Positions 24,046 through 36,414 of a stretch of 64,000 nucleotides of DNA are shown in pieces (position 1 is the stretch's first letter; every line of letters starts with the position of its first letter). The stretch covers positions 62,094,552 through 62,158,551 of the forward strand of contig NC_079137.1 of the NCBI RefSeq assembly GCF_945859705.1, given 5' to 3'. A model generated the notes under the pieces. The model was not told the DNA's origin, made no database searches, and worked only from the letters and a program-made list of their open reading frames with translations. The stretch is from Episyrphus balteatus (Eukaryota; Arthropoda; Insecta; Diptera; Syrphidae). The position numbers and the translations under genes are program-made.

Positions 24046-26211
24046 CAGAAATTTTTTTTAAATACATATGTATATTTTTTCGTTTTTTTTTTTCAAAAAC
24101 CTTAAAAAATTGATTTCAAATTTTTGAACCTGAATAGGCTTGTTTTTTTATAAACTCATATCTTTTAACTTACTTATGTAAATATTATCAGCATTTTTAA
24201 AAATAAAACCAATTATTACGTGACAAGAAAAATGACAACCCATTTTTCCTTTTATTTAAATTCAAAAGACCAAAAATAGTTCCGATTATCGAATTAGTTT
24301 ACCAAATTCAATTCCAAAAACTTTCTACAATATTCAGTTCACAATGATTGATTCGACAGCCTTAAGCATCAATTTTGCAACACACCAAACCTATAAAGGA
24401 AGAAGATAGATTGCCATTAAGCTTGAGAATTACTGTGATGGTAGGGTTAACTTTCGTCCTTATACATGAGTTATATCGAAATATAACCCTTTTTCCATTG
24501 AACAGAACAGCATCCAAAGTTTGAATACATTCTCTATGCGCATACATTATTATTCGATTCGATTTAAATGCAAAAGCCATTTATGCCTCTTGGATAGCCA
24601 AAGTAATTTAACTTTTTGTTGGTTTGTGTTGCAAAATAGTGTGAAGATAAAGTGTCGAAAGGACACAAACTATATACAATTTTAAGGATTCTCATATAAA
24701 ATAATACAAAATAGAAAACTTTGCTTATCTCTCTTTTCTCTCTGCAAAAAGTTGATTTCGTTTCGCTTTGTCAATGTCCAGCTTTGAATTGTTTGGTTTT
24801 TCGGTTGTCTTGTTGTGGCATTCAACAACCAACGGTGACAAAGACGATAAGGATGCTAAAGATGACGATGACTGTAGATGACGTGAATCCTGGACAACAT
24901 TCAGCCAAAAAACAACGAGAAGGAGACGAAACGACGACGACATTTTGACTAAATTAAATGAAACTCAAAATTTACTTCAAATGCAAATTAGCCAAAGTCT
25001 GGTGTCCATCTTTTATGTGCGATGATGGTGCCAAACGATGAATACAATAACGACGAGGAAGGTTATTATATGGAAAGTCCTTCAAACAACGAAAAAGGAC
25101 TTTAGACAACGATGATTCAAGTTTTTTTGGTACTTCAACACAAAAAGGTTTGACTTCTTCCACTTTTGCGTGGTGTTTGTAGACAAACCAACTCCAACAC
25201 ATCATTTATTATACCATTCAAACTGATAGAATCGATGGAGTGCAAAAATTACGGCAGGAAGAGAACAAGAGTTACGAGCTGCTGTGGCTGAGGGCAAAAA
25301 AGGATGAAAGGCTTATTGTTATTCATTAATTTCTATGTTTACTTTATAAAATATATATAATTCCACCGAAGTTGATGGTTGTTATACAATAGATTAACCC
25401 TTTTTGGCCAACAAGGTGTTTCACAATTCGATTAACGAAATACAATTTGGGTTTTGTTGTGTTTGACTAAGTGATTAGGTAAGGTCTTTCTTTCTCTCTC
25501 GTGTCGAGAATGACACTTTTCGGTATTTTTTTGATGAAGAGGAAAAGTTGTTGTATTTTGAAATCCACTTTTTGACCACAAATTGGTTCTTTGTAACAAG
25601 ATTTATGATTTGATTTTAGATTAAAGGAGTTTTTTTTACTGCATAAGAATTGGATTTTTAATGAACTAGGTATTGCAGTAAAGTTTCTTCTGAGAACTAA
25701 TTAAATTTTGGATGAATTTTGTGACTCCTTAACAATTAAAAAACTAAGGACAGTGCAGATTCCTAGAAATCTAGTGCTCTCAGAAGCAGGAAAAAATGAA
25801 AATTAAAAATTGTAGAAACCTCAATGTCACAGAATGATGAAAAGCCCAAAATTAGGGAAAGTAAAAATCCAAGAATTTGTAAAATTCAACAGTATGAAAG
25901 CTCCAAGTTTCAAATCTACATTTCAAATGCTATTTGAAAGCACAAAAACGGTGATAAAAGTCAAATTTTTGCACAAAATCAAAATTTAGAAATCCGAAAT
26001 TCTTGAAAGCCAAAAATACTGATGTAAAATAGCCTTGAAAGTTCTAAACAAAAAAAAGTTTAATTTTGAAAACCTGAAAACAAGAAAGACTTAAATTCAG
26101 ACAGTTCATTGTAACGAGAAAACAATTTAACAACACCTCGAAAATTTCAAAAACACAAAAATTCGATTTTATTTTTAAATAAAAAAAAAAAAAATAAGGA
26201 ATAGTCCAGAG
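24046..26211. other. Single-copy region, no gene
   Basis: Positions 24830-24945 are purine-rich with GAC/GAT/ACG triplet runs. The two opposing frames there (72 and 75 codons) have no domain. Several AAAAAGGAC/T words occur (e.g. 25093, 25298). From about 25780 to 26160 the sequence is A-rich with no clear period. Confidence 0.45.
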
Positions 26212-26828
26212 CAGGGTTTAAAAAACATTATATTTTTTAATTTTGCATTTGTTTTCTATTACAAATTCAAAACAAAATATTTATTGCAACTGAAAAAAAT
26301 TGGCAACACAAAATTTGTATTGCAATTGAAAAATATTTTCATAAAAAAAAATATTTATTGCAAATAAAAAAATTTTGCATTGAAAAAAAGTGTTATTGCA
26401 TTGAAAGTAAAATTTATATTGCAAATAAAAATATTTTACATTAAAACAAAATTTATTGAAAATAAAAAATTTTTAGCATAGAAAAACAAAAATCAATGCA
26501 AAATGTGTGCCTTAAATTTTTTTTTAAATATTCGTCGAGTTTCTTACAATTTTGGCTATTTGACCATACATTATCTATTTCAACTGTAATATCGAACCTT
26601 ATGCAAATATGTAGTTAAAATTGTAAGAAATTCGACGAATATTAAAAAAAAAAAATATTTAATGCATTGAATTTTTTGTCAATGCAGACAGTTTCTTATT
26701 TGCAAAACATTTTTTTTAATGCAAAATATAAAAATTTTATTTTCAATGAAAATATTTTGCAAATGCAAAAATAGTTTTCATTTGCAGTAGTTTTTTTAAT
26801 GGAAAATTTTTATTTGCAGTAAATAATG
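26212..26828. mobile_element. CAGGGTTG-type palindromic element, copy 3 (left part and core)
   Basis: Starts CAGGGTTTAAAAAAC. It shows the same ATTGCAAATAAAAA arms, and a core whose halves ATTCGTCGAGTTTCTTAC (26531) and GTAAGAAATTCGACGAAT (26622) are inverted repeats. The right arm runs into a reversed HINE 3' end at 26829; the right terminus was not found. Confidence 0.6.
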
Positions 26829-28157
26829 CAAACACGAACTTGCTCTTAGAGTTAAAGTTGCTTAAATTTTTAAGACTTTTTATACAGGGTGTCCCAAAAG
26901 TAATGGATCAAACGAAATATGCTGATTGGCCTACTTAAGGGCTTTCAGAATTTGGTAACTTGTTCATCGCAAATCCTTACGGTTTTTGATTTAATGCAAT
27001 TCTTGTGAAATTTCGAAAAATCCCTACTTTGCAACAGTATTTTGCTTCCTGCGCCCATTATTGATTTTTGTTTTTTTTTTTAAATTCTTTTACAAAAACA
27101 TTGCCAAATAATTAGGAACAATTAATTAATCAAAATATTTTTTATTCTATACGCCATTTCGCTGCAAATTAACTAACAGTTTCAAGTTTTATAAAAAATC
27201 AATTTCTAACTTTTATTTGAGATCAACAACGCAAAAAAAAATTGTACGGTGTGAGAATGGTTTATTATTTTAAAAAGTTGCCCTGTTATTGTAGTTTTCT
27301 AAAATGTAAAATGTAAAATGTAAAGTTTCCAAAGTTGCAGTTAGATCGCAAAATATTACAATTTGAATTCAACAAAACAGGGCTTTTCAGAGCAAAAATA
27401 CAAACAAAAATAGAGGCTTTTGTTCAAAGAAAAGTAAACAAATAACAGTTCGAGGAAATTTGTTTATTTTTGGTTGTTTTTTTATTCTGAAAAACCCTGT
27501 TTTGTTGAATTCATAGGTATTAAGATGCATTTTTAGAAAAAAAAAAATTCTAAAACTAATTTTTTATAAATAATTTTTTGGAAAAAAGTTTTAAAATAAA
27601 AATGGTATTTCATTTTATTTAAATCACTAATCAACATCTAGAAACAAAATTGCAAAAAAATTCAATGTCCCGTTTTCGAAAATTTGATTTTTCAAAAAAA
27701 AAAAAAAAAAATTTAAAAATTTTTTTAAAAAATTCAAAATTTATTTTTTTCAAAATTTTATTTTTAGGTTATGTTAAAATTATATAAATACTTCTTCACA
27801 AAAAGTTTCGTTGAAATCGTGTAAGCAGTTTCGGAGCAAATCAGATTTACAAAAAAACGGTTCTATGGCAGGTGCCGTTAATATTGATTTTCAAAAAAAA
27901 AAAAAATTCATCAAAAGATAGACCTTGTTTTAAAACTTAAATTTGAATTTTTTAAACAAAATCGTTGGAGCCGTTTTGAGCAATTTCAATTTTACTAAAA
28001 TCGGTATATGACAAGTACCGTTATTTTTGGTCCAAGAAAATTAATTCCAAAAACCCCTCTGGAGAGTCACCAAACAACGCTACATACCAAGTTTGACATC
28101 AATCGTTCCATCCGTTTATATGCTGTAGCTTCGATATCTAGTACCTATATCGCAAGT
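26829..28157 (-). mobile_element. Helentron-like element (HINE copy C, degraded)
   Basis: On the reverse strand, the 5' half is clear at about 27560-28157: ACTTGCGATATAGGTACTAG at the end, the CAAACTTGGTATG block, and two words related to GGTACCGTTAATAACGG near 27870 and 28012. The GTCT array is missing. GAACTTGCTCTTAGAGTTAAAG at 26838-26860 resembles the 3' end of the family, so the copy may span the whole interval with about 680 bp of other sequence inside. That sequence includes ACAGGGTGTCCCAAAAG (26884, a mariner-like terminus without a visible partner) and an inverted repeat at 27364-27513. Confidence 0.5.
27364..27513. repeat. Inverted repeat, ~150 bp
   Basis: TGAATTCAACAAAACAGGG at 27364-27382 pairs with CCCTGTTTTGTTGAATTCA at 27495-27513. 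Pairing continues imperfectly inward (CTTTTCAGAGCAAAAATAC against its partner). Small palindromic insertion of unknown class. Confidence 0.7.
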
Positions 28158-29389
28158 AAAAAGTAAAAAATGGATGAAATTTATTTCTTGATATGTTTTC
28201 ATTCATTCTCATCAAATATACTCTTAGCATTTACCACTTAATATTTAACTACTTGCATACACTCATCAATCAGCAAACATAATTTTCTTAAGAGTTCATT
28301 GTAGTTATAATAATCTTCAACCTTTCTCTATACTCTTCCATCATCCACCCTCTCCATTCAATATCAGAAAAATGTTTTTCGATTGAAAGAACCGATAAAA
28401 TAGATTTTGATGACCATCACTGTCATAAATATATGTATATCCCCTTACATAGCTTTTGCCATAAGATTTCGTGCCATAATAGACTCGAATTATATTTCTC
28501 AAAGGACCAAAGTCCACTATCAAAAACGATATGACCACCACGTTTATATCTCCGCATGGCCTAAAAATAATTCTGTTGATTCGAAAACTATTCAATTGTA
28601 AATAATGGCTAGCAATCAATTTGAGAACATTGTACAAGATATACAGAAGCGAAATGGGATGTTTGCGTTTGCATTTCCCATCAACTCGGGCAAAAAATAC
28701 CACTCGTGGAATCCACAACAAAGTGACATCGATAAAAATTCAAGAATTCATCCCAAAGGATAGCGACCGATAACATGACAAACATCGATTCTCACTTTCA
28801 CTGCCAAGAAAACTTCTATATTCTACTGAATCAGAACAAAGGAGAATTTCACAAGAATAATATTTTTATGATTTTTAAAAAAGTGCGAGATATTTCACGA
28901 AGTCAGGTAGTATTTTTAGGTAGAATAACCGACGAAGTGTCTATGGCGTGCCCGGGCGCCAGTTAAATGTTAAGGGGCGTGGTCAATATGTTTGGATAGT
29001 ATATTTGCAGTTAAGTAAAAGTTTTTTTTGTTTAAAATTAATTTTCACAAATTTTTTTTTTGTGGTAAAATTCACCTTTCATACAGTGGGCAATCGGGGG
29101 TAAATGAATGGCCCACCCATATCCTGGTGGCATCAATAATTTTTTACTATTATTACAATAACTATACTATCAACGGATGATGATGTTTCAGACGACGATG
29201 TTGATGATGATGATGACTATGATGGCGATGGCGTTCTTGACATATTTATTTCATGTTATTATTTTTATTATTATTATTGTGTTATTTCGTATGAGAGTGA
29301 GCGATGAAGTTGCCGCGACTTTTTTTCTTGGATTGAGTGAATTGGATACGTTTACACTTCCTGTGAGAATTCTTTTGGATAGAAATAAA
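28158..29389. other. Single-copy region, no gene
   Basis: Frames on both strands at 28341-28721 overlap each other and have no recognisable domain. A GC-rich patch GTGCCCGGGCGCCAG (28949) resembles CCGGGCGCTAGG near 48643, possibly a shared old repeat. A (GAT)n-like tract lies at 29173-29235. Confidence 0.45.
29173..29235. repeat. Degenerate (GAT)n tract
   Basis: ATGATGATGTTTCAGACGACGATGTTGATGATGATGATGAC-type triplet run, broken by GAC/GGC variants. Simple repeat. Confidence 0.7.
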
Positions 29390-30238
29390 TTGCACGACTG
29401 GGGTCGCACGTACTTGCTCTTATGGTAAAAATTACTCTAACGTTAAAGTTTTTCACTGAACAAAATAAGGGAAGATTTAAAATTTGATATTTTCACGGAA
29501 TTTCGTTAGTGGTGCAAAAAAAATAAAATCTGTTTTTATAAATAATTAAATGCCGTTTTAAATGATCTTTTACAAAAAACTAAGTATGCCATTTTATTTC
29601 TAGTATAAAAAGGAATTTTTAGAAAAAAATTTTCGAAAATCGTTAGAGCCGTTTTTTAAAAAAATAATTTTTTCTATATAAAAATTTTCTAACATTTTTC
29701 AAAAAAAAAGTTGATATGCAATTTTGCATAAATAATTAATTTACACATAAAAACAAAATTTCAAAATTTTTCACCAACTCGTTTCCAAAAAATTGATTTT
29801 TCAAAAAAAAATTTTGAAATATTTTTTAAAAATCCAAAAATGTGTTTTTTGAAAAATTAAAAATTTTTTTAAATAATGATTGTTTAAACGTTTCTGTATT
29901 AAAAAATTTGGTCGAAATCTGTTTCGTCGTTTTTGAGAAATTCATAAATCCAAAAAACCGTTCTATGGCAGGTACCGTTAATAACGGTACAAAAAATATT
30001 TTTTTTATTATCAAAGGAGGCTCTTATTTGTAACAGTAAGCAGAAAATTTTTAATCAAAATCGTTAGAGCCGTTTTTGAAATAAATCAACTTTTCTGTTT
30101 CCGTTATATGACAGGTACCGTTAGTTTTGGTCCTAAAAAAAAAACTTCAATTTCTCCTCTAGGGAATCACCCATAACTGTTAACTACCAAGTTTGAAGAA
30201 AATCGCTTCAGTAGTTTAGGCTGTAGCTCGAGGTTCTT

Positions 30239-30319
<81 letters not shown>

Positions 30320-30396
30320 ATTGCCGGACCCACTTTTTTTTCATTCGATTTTTTTACGAATCCTAAACTTGCCCTTTAGTACCTATATCGCAAGTA
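29390..30396 (-). mobile_element. Helentron-like element (HINE copy D, type 1)
   Basis: Complete copy in reverse orientation. The 3' end TGCACGACTGGGGTCGCACG is at 29391-29410 and the 5' end TACCTATATCGCAAGT is at 30379-30394. It contains GTACCGTTAATAACGGTAC at 29972-29990, CAGGTACCGTTAGTTTTGG near 30113, the GGCTGTAGCTCGAGG block and an 81-bp GTCT array. Layout and length (about 1 kb) agree with copies A and H. Confidence 0.85.
30239..30319. repeat. (AGAC)n microsatellite in HINE copy D
   Basis: Pure 4-bp repeat of about 20 units at the same internal site as the 406-bp array of copy A, read on the opposite strand. Confidence 0.97.
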
Positions 30397-33300
30397 AAAA
30401 AGGGGAACTCAGCCAACATAGACGCCACGCGATTTAAGGATTCTTATTCTTTTTTGTTGATGGGTTTCTTAGAAGTGTTATCTTTGAATCTATAGGATAA
30501 ACGTGGTGACTATCAAGAGTTGTTTTGTATATGAAAATTGCGAATTTGAATTAGTCACAGACGTTATATGTTTGGAATAAGTTTTTCTACAATTATTTTA
30601 TACTTATGAAAGAAGGATAATATTATGATAGCAATAATATTCATCATACCTCAAAAATAATGGGACACACATCATACAAATAACATTATAACGAAAATAA
30701 GTTTTTCTTTTATGGGGATATGAATTGTAATTGTTCAACATTATATTCTGAAAGTAGTTATTTTATTCTGAATGTTATTTGTATAGATTATTTGGTAGTC
30801 ATTTGATGCTGTAAGTTGTTAGGTATATTTTTCTGTTAATTGTTCGACGAATAAAATTCTTATTCTCATAAACACTCAGATTACAGCAATGAATTTTTCA
30901 ATCAAGAAAAATCTATTCCACAGAATAACAAAAAAAAATGTCAAATTCAAAAATATTCAAAATTAAACGTAATTTTAATTCATAATTGTTTTTCTTTTTT
31001 CTTGTGTTCCGCTGTATTGTTCATCGATATTTTTCTTCAATTGACGCAATATTTTTGTTGAGGTTATTCCTATCTGGGGAACAAGTACTAACTAACTGTT
31101 TAACTGACTATTGAAAATTTGGCCCTTAAAGAATATTGTTTGAACTACTATAATAAGTCCTTTGGATTTTTGTTCAAAAGCAGAGCTCCTGTTAATAAAA
31201 TTGTATGATATTTTAGTACTATGACTAAATAGCAATTGAAAACAAAAGAGCTGAGCAGAAAACTTGACTTAGAAAGGCAAATTTATTATGTGATTGCATT
31301 ATAATTTATTTTATGTTTACAACATTAAAAGCAGTTTTAAACCGTTGAAAGCAGTTTAATGCACACAGAAAATTGGTTCCGAAAATTCTATGTTTCCGTA
31401 TCTAGATTGGAATAGTAGTGATGTGCTTTTAGGGAGTTAAGTTGATTTTTTTATGACCAAAATTATCTGTAGGTACTTTGGCATAAAATCCTTTTCTTAG
31501 ATTCCGCATTAAGCCTTTATGAAAATATGTAGTCAAATAAAAAAAATAAAATTTTTTTACCAATCCAGTCAATTCTTTAAGATTTTGTCTTATGTTTCGA
31601 TCAATATTTTCTTCAGAAAGGCAAATTAAAATTTGTTTTGTTAATCCAATCAAATAAGGGTTCAACCTCGGAATGCATGCTAATAGAAATTTGTTTTGCT
31701 CAATACCTTCGTTTTGGCATTCTATAACATACTTCAAAAGTCGAGAAAAATCTCATGTCCGCAAGGCGCGATTTAAGGCTCAAACAGCGAAATTTAGAAA
31801 TAATTTTCGAAATAATCAATAAAAGACAATGGTACTATATGCACATATGGTACATGATTTCGAGGTATTTTTTCAATGCTGATTCCAAAAAATCTAAAAT
31901 CAATTCAATCTGACGTCTCTGAAAAAAGTTATACCTGTTTTTCATCAGTCAACTTATTATTATTAGGTACAACAGTTGCAAAGTTACTAACGAAAAACCC
32001 TTTAAAGTTAAAGTAGAGGAACCAAATTTAGCATGAAGGTTTTCATATCCAATATCATTAAGAATCAAAACAATGCAATGAAAAAAACGAAGGTATTGCC
32101 CCTTTTTTCACCTTATTTGACTGTATTATGTTAACTTTTTTTAAATTTTGTTTATAGTTATCCAGGCAAAACCACTTTTTTTTGTTAAGACACTAAAAAA
32201 TTTGTAAAGCATCTTTTCTAAAAATATTGTCAAATGACATACTTTGTTAGAGTGTTAAAAACTCTTTAAAAAAAATGTTTCGCAGTCTTAAAATCAATTT
32301 TAAATTATGTAGGTATTTCTAACAAATTTATAAAAAAAAAAAAAATAAGTAAATATTATTAATTTATCAATGTTTGGAAAGAAATCTAACATTCAAAGCA
32401 ACTTTTCAAGTTTTTGCAATTAAGTCATGCAAATTATTTCTAAAATGCATAAGACCATTTTAAACCAAGTAAAAAACTTTGTATTAAAAATTTTGTTTCT
32501 CTTTATTTTGCCTGAATTTAAAAACTGTAACTTTTATTAAATAAATTCTATTCAGTCTCTTGAAACTACAGCTTCATTGACCATAAAACCTTAATTAATT
32601 ACGCTATGTCGTGCACCCTTATGGTCAATCTGAACACCACCCAAATTACATGTTTCCAAAAAAAAAGTTATTTAAAAAATATATCATTAAGCCCCTATAT
32701 AATTATTATCGACACATAAATTACACCTGTCTGAATAAACCGATAATATCCTATGTACAAAAAATTAACCCATACCCTAAATATAAATCATCTGGAACAA
32801 ATTGAGTTCACAACAGTTGTCGACACAACACAAAAAAAAAAGATATTAGGCATTTAACTCTACCCTTGGCTAATTTCACCCACATTTTGACTTAAATAAA
32901 TGCCCACAACATTTTATTCATTAACATTTTTTTTTTCGTCCTTTCTTCTAATATCAAAATATTAAGTCTTAAATCTTTTAAAAAAAAATACACAAATTAC
33001 CATACAACTTTGAATTCATCCGATTATTTTGACTACTAAAGCAAAAATATTATTAATTTGTTTGGGAAGATTAAAAATAAGGACACACAATAGAATTGTA
33101 TACATATTTTAATCCTTAGACGTTACAAGTACCTCACACTTATGACGATGTTACACATATGGCTAATGGATGACTGAAATGTATACCTACTCTGAAAAAA
33201 AAAATATGATCTCTTTCAATTAGAATATAGAACCAGAGAATGTTAATACGATTAAGGACGATACTCTTACTTCTATAATTTTATAAGGATGCGATGAAAT

Positions 33301-35572
33301 GCAAATATTGCACGTGCGTTTTTTTACTCTCCCTGTTTTTTGTTGCTTTCGAAGGAAGAAAATTTCTACACAGTCATTGTAACAGATGGCGATATGAGGG
33401 ATGCAAAGAAGGACCTCTTTCTACACTTGTTCGGATATAGACTCGTAAGCTGTAGATAATGGTAATTTATATTCCTGGCTTAAGTAAATGCTTTTGCGGG
33501 TCCCTAAAAAACACACAAATGTTACAATAATTGAGATAGATAAATAATTTCACCTGCACAAGTCATGTCCTGAGTCCTGACAGCAACTACTCAGCCGTAG
33601 CCAATTAGTTCCCACACAACAAAACACAAAACCGGGACTAATGTGTGAAAATAAAAACACATTATCGTCCTGATAACATTGCCAGGCAGAACAAATGACC
33701 AGCCATTAGAAAAAACTACAGGAAAAAAGGATTTTATCCAAAAGTCACTTTCTCGGTTTTACACCTTAATATTAATGCATTTTATCCTATTTATTATATC
33801 AGCATAAAACAATCGTTCCTAACTAATTTATTCAAATGAAATAGGGCGTCGTTCCTTTTGTCCCTCTAAAAAAACCACAATTTTACTCCTATAAAACTCC
33901 TCTATTCAGCCATCAAAAACCACACAATCGGAATTGGAAAATCTTAAAACAAATAAAAATTTTGACATGACATTCCATTAGCACACCATTTATCAAGGAA
34001 CATTTTATCGTGGACTAATTCCACTATTGCATTGCCAACTATTATGACGCCCGTTCTGGATAACCATTGTCCGACAGACATTTCCTGTCCATTTAACAAA
34101 TACAATGGGGGCACCAATGACTTTGTCGTAACGCCAAGAAAATACCAACCAATGTCGGAAGATTCTTATCAGCAAAACATCTGAGTAAACTGACATTTCT
34201 ATAAAAAAAAAAGAAGGTGCGCAGGGTACAGGTGTAACTCCTTCTTGGTAACGAAACAAAAAGCATACAGAAATGTCAGTTAATTAGACAATTAGTCAAA
34301 ATAATGCAGTTTATTCCATTTTCCACAAACAAAAATGAAAAAAATTATGTTGATGATGGAGAGAGTAAAATTTATGAACGCCTACAACAAGGATTGCCAA
34401 TGTTGGTTGGCGTTATCGTAACGTTAAATTGAACGAACCTATACAACTCAACTTGTTGGCCAGGCTACAAGGTGTTAAGCGTTGCGGAACATGAATACTT
34501 TGTAATAAAATGCTAATGAAGGCGTAAGGTTTAAGTTAGCACTTAGTTATGGCAATCATACACACTTTTCCAGCTAATGGAATGAGATTTATCGCCTAAT
34601 AATATGCAAAAGAACTCGGTAATTAAGTCTTTAAGGTTCTTTCGTAAATGGTTTTGGTTAATGATTCTTGTGTAAAAACAAGCTAGGAACAACAATGATT
34701 TTTGGCAAAATATTGTAAACAATCATATCAAAGTTGGACTTCTGCCAGCAGATTTACTATAATAATTTCATTTTAGTTTAATTTTTTTATATATACCTAC
34801 CTTATTCTAAAAATTAAAAAAAATGATTAATTTTTTTTAGTAAAAATTGGAAAAAATTAACATTCTAAAAGTTTCCAAAGCAAGTATAAAAGCTAATAGT
34901 TTTAATTAAAAAAAAAAATATTTAAGAGAATCTTTTTTTCAAAACTTAACAAAACCAATACGAAATGTATGGAGGTTTTGCAGAACTTAACAAAATTGAA
35001 GGTTTTTGCCAAACTCAATAAAGTTTGCCGATTGTTGGAGAGACTTATGGTTGATTTGTTTTATTTATTCATTGGTACATAGATTATGCATAAAATATTA
35101 TAACTTTAGGTAGAAAAAAGTGTTTCTTTTAGATTTGTTTCATTTTGAAAAAACACGGTGTTTTCATGTTCAAAATAAGGACAAATCGTTCCAATTCTGA
35201 AAATAAAAGTTGAGCTTATCGATACCACCTATTTTTTGAAAAACCTCTTCCTGAAAAACTTGAAAAAAAAAACATTTGTTGAGTTCTTAAAAAATCAATT
35301 ATTCTTTTGTACCTACACTGAGATTTGGACCCTAAAAAAATATTTATTGTGCTAATAGTTCTTAAATATGTATTTAAAATTTGAAGTTATAGATTTTTGA
35401 TGTTTATGTATTTTTAAAATACCCGTTACACCCGTTACAAAAATATGTCACACATTTTTTCATTTTTAAATTATTAATTACCTTAAAATACATGCTTACT
35501 GGAAACGTAATTAAATCTCCTTTCACATTGAATACGATATCAACGACTTTTCATTAAAAAATCTACAATATG
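30397..35572. other. Long single-copy AT-rich region, no gene
   Basis: Holds copy 3 of the 28-bp motif (31240-31267). The 102-codon reverse frame at 31429-31737 begins with a plausible methionine but shows no domain I know. T- and A-runs are frequent; no transposon ends were recognised. Confidence 0.4.
31240..31267 (+). repeat. 28-bp dispersed motif, copy 3
   Basis: AAACAAAAGAGCTGAGCAG followed by AAAACTTGA; almost identical to copies 1 and 2. Confidence 0.7.
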
Positions 35573-35933
35573 GCTTAGTGGAGTCAAATTAGCTTTATAC
35601 CTCGGAATCCAGGGAAAGTCGATGAATTTGCAAAACGAGTCTAGGGCTGTATTATTAAAGGGTCAAATAAGAAAGTTAAAAAACAAAATTTCACCGCTCT
35701 CGATTACAACAGTTTTATGGACCGTTTATTGTCATTCCGTATGAAAGCTTTAAATCGAGATTGCTGCCTCATTTTAGATTTTGCGTTGTAATCGAGAGCG
35801 GTGAAATTTGTTTTTTAACTTTCTTATTTGACCCTTTAATAATGCAGCCCAATATACTCGTTTTGCAAATTCATCGACTTTCCCTGGATTCCGAGATTTT
35901 ACATATTTTATGCTTAATTTGACTCGACTAGCT
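35573..35933. mobile_element. Palindromic MITE-like element, ~360 bp
   Basis: Arms with CTCGGAATCCAGGGAAAGTC (about 35603) and its complement ending GGATTCCGAG (about 35894) are near-perfect over roughly 110 bp. They include AAAGGGTCAAATAAGAAAG and CCGCTCTCGATTACAAC. Outer ends GGCTTAGTGGAGTCAAATT and, reversed, AAGCTAGTCGAGTCAAATT match imperfectly. The loop is about 75 bp. No clear target duplication. Confidence 0.75.
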
Positions 35934-36126
35934 TGTTAAAGTCACCAAAGCAGATTAAATCGATTTTCTAACTTCACACCTGTTATTTAAAGAAAGGTTA
36001 AAAAAATTATTATTTAAACATAATATTAACATCTCAATATATTATTGCAGCTATTAAATACTTCATAAAACACAAGCCAGGAAGTAAAATGAAGTAATGG
36101 TGTCACACCCGTTACAATGGAAATAC

Positions 36127-36414
36127 CAATAAGTAAAAGGAGACTGGGCACTTTTGTATGGGACGTGGCCCATCGGTGTAACACATTGTGATATACATCA
36201 AATGAAAGGTCTCGATGAGTGTATTATTTTTTTTTATATGGGTAAAAGTCTGTATCTCGCGCAGGGAAAGTGCAGTGGTGCATTTTATGCTCAAAAATAA
36301 ATGTAACACATTGAGACTTATATAAATAGTACACTCATCGAGACCTTTCATTTGATGTATGTCTCAATGTGTTACACCAATGGGCCAAAATGCCCATTCT
36401 CCTTTTATACATAA
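36127..36414. mobile_element. Palindromic MITE-like element, ~290 bp
   Basis: The left arm (36135-36224: AAAAGGAGACTGGGCA, GTGTAACACATTG, CATCAAATGAAAGGTCTCG, ATGAGTGTA) pairs with the right arm (36330-36408: TACACTCATCGAGACC, TTCATTTGATGTA, CAATGTGTTACACC, TGCCCATTCTCC). GTAACACATTGAGAC occurs again inside the loop. CACACCCGTTACA lies just left (36104), and ACACCCGTTACA also occurs at 35428. Confidence 0.7.

Noticed and set aside
26884..26900. ACAGGGTGTCCCAAAAG as the end of an intact mariner-like element
   Set aside because: No matching inverted end or target duplication was found nearby; at most a fragment.
31429..31737. 102-codon reverse frame as a gene
   Set aside because: Reads like a plausible protein but shows no motif, splice context or relatives I recognise. 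A frame of this length can occur by chance in 64 kb.
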